A stretch of 64,000 bases of DNA from JBBDMC01 sp963775235 (GTDB lineage: Bacteria > Pseudomonadota > Alphaproteobacteria > Rhizobiales > Kaistiaceae), in contig CAVZHY010000007.1 of assembly GCA_963775235.1 (NCBI GenBank), positions 310,001 to 374,000 of the forward strand. Direction: 5' to 3'. Every line of letters begins with the position of its first letter. Position 1 is the first letter of the stretch. The notes under the pieces were generated by a model. That model ran no database searches, was not told where the DNA came from, and saw only the letters and a list, made by a program, of their open reading frames with translations. Shown piece by piece: positions 52,569-61,415 of this stretch. Made by a program: the position numbers and the translations under genes.

Positions 52569-53996
52569 TCAGGCGCTCTTTCGGCGGTCCGCCTTCTCGT
52601 GATAACCGGCTTCGCGCGCCGCTGCCGCGCCGGCGAAGAAAACCGTCTCCGCCAGCGCCGACGCCGTCAGGTCGGCCGCCATCCGGTCGGCCGCCTGGAA
52701 TTCCTTCTTCTTCGGGTTTGCGGCGACAAAGGTATCGACGTCCTCCTCGCAGTAGAAGCAACGCAGCCGCGGTGCTGTGGCGGCCGCATTGCGCACAAGC
52801 CAGAACTTGTTGCTCGCGTACGGCCGCTCCTGCGCATCGTGGACGATGCAGTTGGCGTTGGTGCAGGCGAGGCCGACGTTGTTCGGGCGGTCGTAGAGGA
52901 GCCGCTCCGGTGGCGCGAAGCCGCCGGTGTAGTCGGTCAGGCGGTCGGCGGCACTGGCCGCGAGCAGCAGGTCGATCAGCGCCATGCGCACCGGCACGCC
53001 GTAGGCGGCCTGGCGAAAATAGAGGGCGCGGCTGTCGGTATCGAGCGCGATGTCCAGTTCGCCGACACGCGGCAGCGGATGGAGCACGCTGGTGTCGGCG
53101 TATTTCGCTTCCTTGAGGAACTTGGCGTCGATCTTGGGATACTCGGCCTCGACCTTGGCCCAGCGCTCCTTCTGGAATCGGGTGACGTAGACCACGTCGA
53201 TCTTGCGGCGGATCTTGACGTCGACCGGATCGTCCACGTCGACGCTCGGAATCAGCGACAGCTGGTGCGGCTTGTCCGGCGTAACGTAGAGGGCGTCGAT
53301 GGCGGAGTTCTTGTCCTCGTAGCGCTTCTTCGGTACCGGCTGGCAGCCGAACTCCTCGCGCAGACGGGCATCGACGTTGGCCGGCAGCTCCATGCCCTTG
53401 GCCGGCATGAGCATGATGTTGGCGCCGAAGCGGGCGAGGGCGTAGACGAACGAGTGGATCGTCCGGCTGCCCTTGAGGTCGCCGGAAACGACCACGTTCA
53501 GGTTCTTGAGATGCTTGTTTTCCCGTCTGAGAGTGAAGATGTCGCAGAGCGTCTGGGTCGGGTGCTCGTGGGCCCCGTCGCCGCCGTTGATCACCGGCAC
53601 GCCGGCGTACTCGGCCGCGAGCCGCGCCGCCCCGTCGCGCGGGTGGCGCAGCACGATCGCGTCGGCGTAGCTGGAGACCACCCGCACCGTGTCGGCGAGG
53701 CTCTCGCCCTTCGCCACCGAGCTCGTCGCCGGATCGGCGCTGGTGATGACCTTGCCGCCGAGCCTCAGCATCGCGCTTTCGAACGACAGGCGCGTGCGGG
53801 TGCTCGGCTCGTAGAAGAGGCTGGCGAGGATGCGTCCCCTGGCGCGGTCGGTGCCCGCGGCGATCCGGTGGCTTGGCTTGTCGCCGAGCGTGTCGAGGTA
53901 GTGGTCGGCGAGGGTGAAAACGCGCTCGATCTCAACGTTGGTGAGATCGTTGATGGAAATGACGTGGCGGGTTTTCGGCGGCGGGAGCGCACTCAT
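52569..53996 (-). CDS. pyrB: Aspartate carbamoyltransferase fused to PyrI-type zinc domain
   Basis: The 475-residue protein makes carbamoyl-aspartate in pyrimidine synthesis. The catalytic chain (about residues 1-340) has YEPSTRTRLSFESAM, HEHPTQTLCD and VLHPLPR. The last 100 residues carry CTNANC and, after 30 residues, CFYCEED, the CX4C and CX2C zinc ligands of the PyrI regulatory chain. The PyrI nucleotide-binding domain is not seen. Such fusions are known in Thermotoga. ATG 53996 gives MSALPPPKTRH. pyrC, often next in alphaproteobacteria, is absent here. Confidence 0.92.
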   Translation of the reverse strand: MSALPPPKTRHVISINDLTNVEIERVFTLADHYLDTLGDKPSHRIAAGTDRARGRILASLFYEPSTRTRLSFESAMLRLGGKVITSADPATSSVAKGESLADTVRVVSSYADAIVLRHPRDGAARLAAEYAGVPVINGGDGAHEHPTQTLCDIFTLRRENKHLKNLNVVVSGDLKGSRTIHSFVYALARFGANIMLMPAKGMELPANVDARLREEFGCQPVPKKRYEDKNSAIDALYVTPDKPHQLSLIPSVDVDDPVDVKIRRKIDVVYVTRFQKERWAKVEAEYPKIDAKFLKEAKYADTSVLHPLPRVGELDIALDTDSRALYFRQAAYGVPVRMALIDLLLAASAADRLTDYTGGFAPPERLLYDRPNNVGLACTNANCIVHDAQERPYASNKFWLVRNAAATAPRLRCFYCEEDVDTFVAANPKKKEFQAADRMAADLTASALAETVFFAGAAAAREAGYHEKADRRKSA

Positions 53997-54169
53997 CAAA
54001 GCGATGGCTATAGGCGGTATCGGGCGGGCGGGCAAGCGCCGCGCCTGCGTGATAGGCTGATCGCGGGACGAATCGCTGCTGGCGGTCCGATCCTGACATT
54101 CGTTTCCCGTTGGGGCCGGCACGTTTACGAATGTTGGGATCAAAGGACCGCGAGCAAATATGCGTTTCT

Positions 54170-54243
54170 AGTGGAGTTTTGGATTTGACATTCCCTTCGC
54201 ACGCTCCCCACCAGGTGGGTGCGAACGTCAAATCCACTCCACT
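54170..54243. repeat. Extended nested hairpin in pyrB/acyl-CoA dehydrogenase gap
   Basis: AGTGGAG plus TGGATTTGAC (54170-54189, with a TTT bulge) pairs with GTCAAATCCA plus CTCCACT (54227-54243). Inside, TTCGCAC pairs with GTGCGAA and CCCACC with GGTGGG around one base. The result is a 74-base near-cruciform in the divergent promoter region. It may be an attenuator, an operator or a small palindromic repeat element. Confidence 0.6.
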
Positions 54244-54270
54244 GGCTGCGTGGCGATCGGAGGGGGCATA

Positions 54271-55911
54271 GTGGCTTCATCGAGTGAGACGCACCCGGTC
54301 AGCAATCAATCGCCGCCGTTCGCCGGCCGCAACCTGTTCACCAGCGACCCCGCCATCGGCGCGCTGGTCGAGGGGCTACCGCAGGCGGTCGTCGAGGATC
54401 TTGCCAAGCACGGCGCGGCGTGGGGCTCGCCGGAAAGCTTCGAGCTCGGGCGGATCGCCAACCAGTCTGTGCCGATCCTGAGGACCCACGACGCCACCGG
54501 CGAGCGCGTCGATTCGATCGAGTTTCATCCGGCCTACCACGCGCTGATGCGGCGGAGCGTCGCCAGCGGCCTCCACTGCTCGATCTGGGACAGCGGCAGC
54601 GGCGAGGGCAGCGCCCGGGCACTGGCGCGCGCGGCGCGGCTCTACATGACCGCCCAGGTCGAGTGCGGCCACATCTGCCCGATGACCATGACCAACGCGG
54701 CCGTGGCGGCACTGGCGCACGCGCCGGCGCTGGCCGAGCACTGGCTGCCGTTCATCCGTTCGCGCCAGTACGATTCCTCGCAGCGGCCAATGACCGAGAA
54801 GGCCGGCGTCACCCTCGGCATGGGCATGACCGAGAAGCAGGGTGGCAGCGACGTAGCCGCCAACACCACCTCGGCGTCCGAGGCAGGCGAGGGGGTCTGG
54901 CGGATCAGCGGCCACAAATGGTTCCTGTCGGCGCCGTCGAGCGACGGTTTCCTGGTGCTGGCGCAGACGCCGGAGGGGCTGTCGTGCTTCCTGATGCCGC
55001 GTTACCTGCCGGACGGCGGCCGTAACGGGCTGAAGCTGATGCGGCTGAAGGACAAGCTCGGCAACCGCTCCAACGCAACCGCCGAGGTCGAGTTCGATGA
55101 GGCGGCGGCGTGGCTGGTTGGCGAGGCCGGGCGCGGCGTGGCGACCATCATCGACATGGTGACGCTCACCCGGCTTGATTGTGCCGTCGCTTCGGCGGGG
55201 ATGATGCGCGTCGCGCTCGCCGAGGCCGCCCACCATTGCCGGTACCGCAAGGCGTTCGGCCAGCCGCTTGTCGACCAGCCGCTGATGACGCGGGTGCTCG
55301 CCGACATGGCGCTCGAGTCGGTGGCGGCGGCTGCGCTCGCCTTCCGCCTTGCCGAATCCTTCGACCGTGCGGACAGCGACCCCGGCGAGGCGGCGTTCGC
55401 GCGGCTGATGACGCCGGCGGTCAAGTACTGGGTCACCAAGGTGGCGCCGCCGATGATCGGCGAGGCGATGGAGTGCCTCGGCGGCAATGGTTACGTCGAG
55501 GAGAGCCGGCTGCCGCGCCTTTACCGCGAGGCGCCGGTCAATTCGATCTGGGAAGGCCCCGGCAACATCATGTGCCTCGACGTGATGCGCGTCTTGCGCA
55601 AGAACTCCGAGCCGCTGGAGGCGGTGCTCGCCAACATCGAGGACTCGCTGGGCTCGACGGCGAAGTCGACGCTGAACGTGCTGCGCGCCGCGACCGCGGT
55701 TGCGCTGGCCGACGAGGGCTCGGCCCGCATCCTCACCGAGCAGCTCGCCATGACCGTCGCAGCGGCGGCGCTCCGCCGGCGCTTCCCCTCCGTGGTCGCC
55801 GACGCATTCCTTGAGACGCGGCTCGGCAAGCCCTGGCGCTCGACTTACGGTATGCTCGATTCCCGCTTCGACGCCCGGGCCTTCGTCAACTACCTTTGCC
55901 CAGAAGCCTGA
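54271..55911 (+). CDS. AidB-like acyl-CoA dehydrogenase family protein
   Basis: The 546-residue flavoprotein matches the AidB/isovaleryl-CoA-dehydrogenase-like branch: length over 540, N-terminal extension, FAD-binding MGMTEKQGGSD (about residues 188-198), HKWFLSAP, and ECLGGNGYVEES near the C-terminal catalytic Glu. GTG 54271 follows GGAGGGGG; a GTG at 54250 is an alternative. AidB proteins join the response to alkylating agents; others oxidise acyl-CoA. The choice between these is open. Confidence 0.88.
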   Translation: MASSSETHPVSNQSPPFAGRNLFTSDPAIGALVEGLPQAVVEDLAKHGAAWGSPESFELGRIANQSVPILRTHDATGERVDSIEFHPAYHALMRRSVASGLHCSIWDSGSGEGSARALARAARLYMTAQVECGHICPMTMTNAAVAALAHAPALAEHWLPFIRSRQYDSSQRPMTEKAGVTLGMGMTEKQGGSDVAANTTSASEAGEGVWRISGHKWFLSAPSSDGFLVLAQTPEGLSCFLMPRYLPDGGRNGLKLMRLKDKLGNRSNATAEVEFDEAAAWLVGEAGRGVATIIDMVTLTRLDCAVASAGMMRVALAEAAHHCRYRKAFGQPLVDQPLMTRVLADMALESVAAAALAFRLAESFDRADSDPGEAAFARLMTPAVKYWVTKVAPPMIGEAMECLGGNGYVEESRLPRLYREAPVNSIWEGPGNIMCLDVMRVLRKNSEPLEAVLANIEDSLGSTAKSTLNVLRAATAVALADEGSARILTEQLAMTVAAAALRRRFPSVVADAFLETRLGKPWRSTYGMLDSRFDARAFVNYLCPEA

Positions 55912-56526
55912 CTACCCCTGAGGGGAGAGCCTGAGGCTGAAACAAAGGGCAGAAAACCATCCCTCCCCCGAAGCGGGGAGGGTGGCTCCGCGCGCAGCGA
56001 GGAGACGGGTGGGGGCGGGGACAACCCGCACAATTCGCCCCCTCCGAAGCGCCCGCGAAAATAAGTTATCCCCGCGCCGGAAACCGCACCGATAATCATC
56101 GCCATCCCCGCTCGCAAAGGGGCGCGCTCATGAGGCGTCGTCAGCGTGGAGCGGGGAACGGCGCCTGCCGGCGGGTTCGCAAGCCCGCCGTCGGGGGGCC
56201 CCGGCCGGGACCGTCGGCACTACGACCGGCCGCCTGCCGCTGGTCCGGCATCGCCCGGGCCGGTGATTGAGGCTTAAGTTGAGGCCCTCAGGGCCGAAAT
56301 CCCCGCGCAAGCAGGGACCAAACCCTGAAGACCTTGGCGAAGAAGCCTGGCCGGGGGCTACGAAAAATCGCCGTGGCGGGCGCTCGCAGAGCGCCCCTTA
56401 CTCGGACTACCCGACCGGCGTTCCAAGAGCGCCCGCCACCCCTTCGCGACAAGAGGCCCGAACACAGGAAGGGACACCATAGACCCGGAGCGGAAACCGC
56501 TCGCGGGAACAATGGAGCATTGCCAG
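55912..56526. other. 615-base intergenic region with dispersed-type palindromes
   Basis: No gene is supported. CCCTCCCC and CGGGGAGGG (about 55961-55982) form a strong hairpin followed by GGCTCCGCGCGCAGCGAGGAG, a layout typical of dispersed palindromic repeats in GC-rich alphaproteobacteria; it may also terminate the upstream gene. Further hairpins include GGCGGG-8-CCCGCC at about 56170-56189 and GGCGCTC-4-GAGCGCC-like DNA near 56380. A structured RNA is possible. Confidence 0.45.
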
Positions 56527-56802
56527 ATGACCCGACACAGCAGACTCCGGGAGCGCCGGCTGAGCGAGGCCGAGGCTCACGACGCCTTTCTGAAACGCCA
56601 GATCGTCAATATCCTCGACATGTGGGCGCTGTGCTGCCGGCCCGCCTGCAATCGTGCCAGGCTGTGTCGCGGTGCCGGCACACCATGCTTCGATGAGCAA
56701 TGGTGCGACGTTCAGTTTTTCGTCGCCTGTCTGGTTGGCGACTGGTGCCGGCTGCTCGAAATACCTTTCGACGTCGATCCTCAGGACTATAACGACCTTT
56801 GA
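56527..56802 (+). CDS. Small cysteine-rich protein
   Basis: The 91-residue protein starts MTRHSRLRERRLSEAEA; GGAG lies nine bases upstream. The centre has WALCCRPACNRARLCRG and GTPCFDEQW, a cysteine pattern seen in small alphaproteobacterial proteins and likely to bind zinc. An upstream ATG at 56512 would add five residues. Its 3' end overlaps convergent ruvX by 16 bases. Function is unknown. Confidence 0.7.
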   Translation: MTRHSRLRERRLSEAEAHDAFLKRQIVNILDMWALCCRPACNRARLCRGAGTPCFDEQWCDVQFFVACLVGDWCRLLEIPFDVDPQDYNDL

Positions 56803-57272
56803 GCCCCCGCCATCCGGTCGAGCGCGCCCTGCAGGATGTACGCGGCCGCCATCTTGTCGACCAGTTCGGCGCGGCGCTTGCGGCTGACGTCGCCGGCGAT
56901 CAGCGTGCGGGTGACGGCGGCGGTCGACAGCCGCTCGTCCCACAGCAGGATCGGCAGGTCGGTCAGGCCCGCCAGATTGCGGGCAAAGGCGCGCGTCGCC
57001 TGGGCGCGCGGGCCCTCCGACCCGTCCATGTTGAGCGGCAGGCCGAGGACGAGCCCGACCACCTGGTGGGTTTGCGCCTGATGAAGGAGCTCCTTGGCGT
57101 CCGCCTGGAACCGGCTTCGCCTTACGGTTACCAGCGGCGAGGCGATCTGCCGGCCGATATCGGAGAGGGCAAGGCCGATGGTTTTGGTACCGAGGTCGAG
57201 GCCCATCGCCGCTCCCTTCGCCGGCAGCCCTGCGGCGAAATCGCCGATATCGTCGGTTGCTATCTTGGCCAT
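56787..57272 (-). CDS. ruvX: Holliday junction resolvase-like protein RuvX/YqgF
   Basis: The 161-residue protein has the RNase H-like fold: GLDLGTKTIGLALSD (first Asp), GLPLNMDGSEGPRAQ and LWDERLSTAAVTR. It acts in pre-16S rRNA end processing and perhaps recombination. ATG 57272 (MAKIATDD) is chosen; an upstream frame adds 23 residues. It is an essential gene in many bacteria. It is divergent from the UPF0173 gene. Confidence 0.93.
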   Translation of the reverse strand: MAKIATDDIGDFAAGLPAKGAAMGLDLGTKTIGLALSDIGRQIASPLVTVRRSRFQADAKELLHQAQTHQVVGLVLGLPLNMDGSEGPRAQATRAFARNLAGLTDLPILLWDERLSTAAVTRTLIAGDVSRKRRAELVDKMAAAYILQGALDRMAGAQRSL

Positions 57273-57361
57273 CACCGTATTATCGGCACCTGTTGGCGCA
57301 GGACGTGCCGTGAGCCCGGTTCCCGCCATCACCGAAAGCAACGAGCAAGGGAGGAGGCGAG

Positions 57362-58057
57362 ATGAAACTCACCTGGTTCGGCCATTCGGCCTTTCGCGTC
57401 GATATCGCCGGCGCTGCCATCATGATCGACCCGTTCATCAACAACCCGACGTTCGATGGCGAGGTCAAGGCCGCCTATCACGGTGCCACCCACGTGGTGC
57501 TCACCCACGGCCACGACGATCACATCGGTCAGACGGTGGAGATATGCAAGGCGACCAACGCTACGCTCGTCGCCAATTTCGAGGTCTGTCACTACCTTCA
57601 ATCGAAGGGCGTCGAGAACATCAGCGCCGGTAACCACGGGGGCCAATTGAATTTCGGCGCGTTTGCGGTCGCCTTCGTTCCGGCCTGGCACTCTTCCGCC
57701 ACGCTTGTGGATGGTCACCCGGTCTACCTCGGCACCCCTGCCGGTGTGGTCCTCTCCGCACCGGGCGAGAAGACGCTTCTCCACATGGGCGACACCGACA
57801 TCTTCTCCGACATGGCCCTGATCAACGAGATCTATGAGCCGAAGATCGGCATCGTGCCGATCGGCGACCGTTTCACCATGGGTGCCCGGCTGGCGGCGAT
57901 GGCCTGCCGTCGGTTCTACGACTTCGAGACGGTAATCCCGTGCCACTACGGCACGTTTCCGATCATCGACCAGCGCGCGGACAAATTCATCGCCGAGATG
58001 GGCGAATCGGAGGCGAAGGTGCTGGTGCCGGAACGCGGCAAGGCAGTGGACCTGTGA
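57362..58057 (+). CDS. UPF0173 metal-dependent hydrolase
   Basis: The 231-residue protein is a metallo-beta-lactamase-fold hydrolase. The metal-binding HGHDDH is at about residues 57-62. MGDTDIFSDM has the bridging Asp and CHYGTFP the last His. A GGGAGGAGG site precedes the ATG. The family is widespread but its substrate is unknown. It ends convergent with sciP. Confidence 0.93.
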   Translation: MKLTWFGHSAFRVDIAGAAIMIDPFINNPTFDGEVKAAYHGATHVVLTHGHDDHIGQTVEICKATNATLVANFEVCHYLQSKGVENISAGNHGGQLNFGAFAVAFVPAWHSSATLVDGHPVYLGTPAGVVLSAPGEKTLLHMGDTDIFSDMALINEIYEPKIGIVPIGDRFTMGARLAAMACRRFYDFETVIPCHYGTFPIIDQRADKFIAEMGESEAKVLVPERGKAVDL

Positions 58058-58077
58058 GCGTCAGGCCGCCTGTGGAC

Positions 58078-58353
58078 TCACTGCCGGTACTGCTGGATGC
58101 GGGTGGTCCGCAGGCCGGCGAGGCCGTGTTCCTCGATCGACTGTTGCCAGGAAAGGAACTCCTCGACCGTCAGCTTGTAGCGGCTGCAGGCCTCGTCGAG
58201 GCTCAGCAATCCCCCGCGGACGGCCGCGACGACTTCGGCTTTTCGACGGATCACCCAGCGCTTGGTGTTGCGGGGCGGAAGGTCAGCAACGGTCAGGGGA
58301 CTGCCGTCCGGCCCGATGACATACTTTACGCGCGGGCGCATCTGTTCGGTCAT
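58078..58353 (-). CDS. sciP: CtrA inhibitor SciP (DUF1153)
   Basis: The 91-residue helix-turn-helix protein binds CtrA and stops it from recruiting RNA polymerase in early cell cycle. It has RVKYVIGPDGSPLTVADLPP and RWVIRRKAEVVAAVRGGL, the well-conserved SciP core, followed by YKLTVEEFLSWQ. Length is right. ctrA is 20 kb away in the same window. The 250-base gap upstream (58354-58602) holds the promoter region of sciP and mnmA; no boxes were assigned. Confidence 0.95.
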   Translation of the reverse strand: MTEQMRPRVKYVIGPDGSPLTVADLPPRNTKRWVIRRKAEVVAAVRGGLLSLDEACSRYKLTVEEFLSWQQSIEEHGLAGLRTTRIQQYRQ

Positions 58354-58602
58354 ATTATTCTCTACGCAACTCGACCACAGCGACTTGGAGGTTAGCCAAT
58401 CTGCTTTAAAATTTGCCTAAGCAATGGGAAACAGATCAGTAAGATTCGCTGCCGGCTTGGCGGAACAACTGGCGTTTTGGGCTTTTTGCGGCCTTGAACG
58501 CCGCTCCGCGACCACTATAGTCTGGCTATTCCCGAATGCGGCCGAGAGCTCGGGCGGCCGGCAAGAGCCGGCGCAATCCTGATCCGGCCGGACGGTGTGG
58601 GC

Positions 58603-59790
58603 ATGCACCTCGATCTTCCCGGTAACCCCAGTGAGACCCGTGTCGTGGTCGCCATGTCGGGCGGCGTCGATTCATCCGTCGCTGCGGGCTTGCTCAAGCG
58701 TGCCGGCTATGACGTGGTGGGGGTCACCCTCCAGCTCTACGACCATGGCGAGGCGACCCACCGCAAGGGTGCCTGCTGCGCCGGCCAGGACATCCACGAC
58801 GCGCGCCGTGTCGCCGACGCACTCGGCATCCCCCATTACGTGCTGAACTATGAGCAGCGTTTCCGCGAGACCGTCATCGACCGGTTCACCGCCAGCTACG
58901 TCGCCGGCGAAACGCCCGTGCCCTGCGTTGTCTGCAACCAGACGGTCAAGTTCGCCGACCTGCTGGCGACGGCCCGCGACCTCGGCGCGTCGGCGCTGGC
59001 GACCGGCCACTATGTGCTGACGCGGCCCGCCGCACGCGGGCACCGGGCGCTCTATCGGCCGGTCGACCTCGACCGCGACCAGAGCTACTTCCTTTTTGCC
59101 ACCACCCAGGACCAGCTCGACTTCCTGCGCTTCCCGCTCGGCGGCATGACCAAGGCGGAGACCCGTGCGGCAGCGCGCGCGTTTGGTCTTCCCATCGCCG
59201 ACAAGCACGACAGTCAGGACATCTGCTTCGTCCCCAACGGGCGCTACGCCGATGTCATCGAACGGCTGCAGCCCGGCGCTGCCGAAGCAGGCGACATCGT
59301 CCACATCGACGGGCGCGTGCTCGGCCGCCACACCGGCATCATCCACTACACCATCGGCCAGCGCCGCGGCATCGGCGTCGCCATCGGCGAAGCGCTTTAC
59401 GTGGTTCACCTCGACCCCGTCGGCCGGCGGGTGATCGTCGGGCCGCGGGAGGCTCTGGCGACGGCGCGCCTGCACCTGCGCGAGGTCAACTGGCTTGGCG
59501 ACGGGTCGCTCGCCGACCTGCCGGAGGACGGCGTGGACGTATTCGCCCGCGTGCGCTCCACCCGGCCGCCGGCCCCGGCTCAACTCTGCAGTGTCGATGG
59601 TCGCATTTTCGTCGACCTCGAGAGCGGCGAGGCCGGGGTGGCGCCCGGTCAGGCCTGCGTCCTCTACGACTCGGACGGCCCCGGCGCGCGCATGCTCGGC
59701 GGCGGCTGGGTCGATCGCAGCGAGCACGCCGGCGCGGCCGAAGCGGCGCTCCGCCGGCTGGTGGCGGCGCCGGCGGCGGCGCTCGCATAG
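58603..59790 (+). CDS. mnmA: tRNA 2-thiouridylase MnmA
   Basis: The 395-residue enzyme thiolates wobble uridine of Lys, Glu and Gln tRNAs. The PP-loop is AMSGGVDSS (about residues 17-25). The catalytic cysteines are in PCVVCNQTVKF and DSQDICFVPNG. ATG 58603 begins MHLDLPGN; a GTG at 58597 is an alternative. The two following genes are 7 and 2 bases apart, forming an operon. Confidence 0.95.
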   Translation: MHLDLPGNPSETRVVVAMSGGVDSSVAAGLLKRAGYDVVGVTLQLYDHGEATHRKGACCAGQDIHDARRVADALGIPHYVLNYEQRFRETVIDRFTASYVAGETPVPCVVCNQTVKFADLLATARDLGASALATGHYVLTRPAARGHRALYRPVDLDRDQSYFLFATTQDQLDFLRFPLGGMTKAETRAAARAFGLPIADKHDSQDICFVPNGRYADVIERLQPGAAEAGDIVHIDGRVLGRHTGIIHYTIGQRRGIGVAIGEALYVVHLDPVGRRVIVGPREALATARLHLREVNWLGDGSLADLPEDGVDVFARVRSTRPPAPAQLCSVDGRIFVDLESGEAGVAPGQACVLYDSDGPGARMLGGGWVDRSEHAGAAEAALRRLVAAPAAALA

Positions 59791-59797
59791 CGCGCAC

Positions 59798-60427
59798 GTG
59801 AACGAGCGTCTCGACGACGCTGCGGTCGTGGCGGCCTACGCCCGCTGGGCGCCGGTCTATGATCCGATCTTCGGCGTCATCACCAACCGCGCCATTCGCG
59901 CCACAATGGCCGAGATCAACGCGCTCCCCGCCGGCCGGGTACTCGAGGTCGGCGTCGGCACCGGTATCGCGCTGCCGCTCTACAAGTCGGACCACCGCAT
60001 CGCGGGCATCGATCTCAGCCCGGACATGCTGGCCCGGGCGGAGAAGCGGGTCGCCGCCGGCGGTCTCGAGAACGTCGAGGGGCTGGTCGAGATGGATGCC
60101 GGTGCACTCGCCTTCACCGATGGCAGTTTCGATGTCGGCGTCGCCATGTTCGTGATGTCGGTGGTTCCCGATCCCGCCCGCGTTCTCGGCGAGATCATTC
60201 GCGTCGTCCGCCCCGGCGGACGGATCGTCCTCGTCAACCATTTCTCGGCGGAGGGTGGCCCCCGCGCGGCCGTCGAACGCTGGCTTGCCCGTTTCAGTTC
60301 GTCCCTCGGATGGCACCCGGAGTTCCCGCTGCAAACGGTTCTCGGTCATGGTGCGATGAAACTGATCTCGCGGCGCCCGCTGTCGCCGTTCGGCCTTTAC
60401 ACCCTCATCGTGTTCGAGCGGGTGTAG
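59798..60427 (+). CDS. SAM methyltransferase, PmtA-like (phosphatidylethanolamine N-methyltransferase)
   Basis: The 209-residue protein is a class I methyltransferase with motif I LEVGVGTGIALPLY (about residues 47-60), GIDLSPDMLARAE and VVRPGGRIVLVNHF. The overall pattern resembles alphaproteobacterial PmtA, which makes phosphatidylcholine. GTG 59798 lies seven bases after mnmA. A UbiE-like role is the alternative. Confidence 0.8.
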   Translation: MNERLDDAAVVAAYARWAPVYDPIFGVITNRAIRATMAEINALPAGRVLEVGVGTGIALPLYKSDHRIAGIDLSPDMLARAEKRVAAGGLENVEGLVEMDAGALAFTDGSFDVGVAMFVMSVVPDPARVLGEIIRVVRPGGRIVLVNHFSAEGGPRAAVERWLARFSSSLGWHPEFPLQTVLGHGAMKLISRRPLSPFGLYTLIVFERV

Positions 60428-60429
60428 CG

Positions 60430-61317
60430 ATGGCGGAGCGGCTGTTCATCGGGGTCGACGGGGGCGGCAGCCGCACCCGGGCGCGTCTGCGCGACGAGGG
60501 CGGCGCCTTGCTTGGGGAAGGGGAGGCGGGCCCCGGCAATGCCCGCCTCGGCGACGCCGGCTACGAAGAGGTGATGAAGGCCTGCCACGCCGCGGTTGCC
60601 GCTGCCGGCCTCGGCGCGGACGATCTCGGGCGCATCCACGCCGGCTTTGGACTTGCCGGCACCCAGCAGGAATGCGACCGCCAGGCGGTCCTCGACCGCC
60701 CGCATCCGTTCGCTTCCGTCATCGTCGACACAGACTGCTACGCCGCCTATCTCGGTGCCTTTCGCGGCGGCGACGGGGCCGTCCTGATTCTTGGTACGGG
60801 CTCGTGCGGTCTGGCGGTGGTCGCGGGCCGGCGGACGAGCGTCGGCGGCTGGGGTGCGGAAATTTCCGACGAGGGCAGTGGCGCGGCGATCGGTCGGCTG
60901 GCGGTCCGCCGGTCGCTCTGGGCGCTGGAAGGCATGGCGCCTCGCACGCCCCTGGCAGACGATATCCTCGCAGTGTTCGACCGCGATCCGGCCAACGCCG
61001 TCGCTTGGGCCGGCGAAGCGACACCCGGAGATTTCGCCGAGTTTGCCCCGCAGGTCTTCGATCATGCCGAGGACGGCGACGAGTTGGCAGTGGGGATCAT
61101 CGACGACACCGCACGCGATGCCACGATGCTGATTGATCGCCTGATCGCCCTCGGTGCGCCGTCGATTGCCATGGTGGGGGGCGTTTTCCCCCGCCTGCAC
61201 GAGTGGCTGCCGCAACGCGTCCAACCTGTGCTGGCGGAGCCGGCAGGAAGCCCCGTCGATGGCGCTATCCTCATGGCGGTTCGGGCGTTGGCCGGAATTG
61301 GCACCGGCAGACGCTAG
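60430..61317 (+). CDS. BadF/BadG/BcrA/BcrD-type ATPase, N-acetylglucosamine kinase-like
   Basis: The 295-residue protein has an actin-like ATPase fold: FIGVDGGGSRTRARL at the start is the phosphate-1 motif, GTGSCGLAV and GGWGAEISDEGSGAAIGR follow, and MVGGVF is the adenosine motif. These match the glucosamine/N-acetylglucosamine kinase branch. It begins two bases after the methyltransferase stop. glmM, also an amino-sugar gene, is 1 kb away. Confidence 0.88.
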   Translation: MAERLFIGVDGGGSRTRARLRDEGGALLGEGEAGPGNARLGDAGYEEVMKACHAAVAAAGLGADDLGRIHAGFGLAGTQQECDRQAVLDRPHPFASVIVDTDCYAAYLGAFRGGDGAVLILGTGSCGLAVVAGRRTSVGGWGAEISDEGSGAAIGRLAVRRSLWALEGMAPRTPLADDILAVFDRDPANAVAWAGEATPGDFAEFAPQVFDHAEDGDELAVGIIDDTARDATMLIDRLIALGAPSIAMVGGVFPRLHEWLPQRVQPVLAEPAGSPVDGAILMAVRALAGIGTGRR

Positions 61318-61415
61318 GGCAATTCCAGGAAAAGTGGGAACCGGCCTTCCTTCCGGAATTGCGGAGAAACAAAGGGCCAGGGCGATTTCGCGATTCGGAG
61401 AAAACGGAAATCGCT

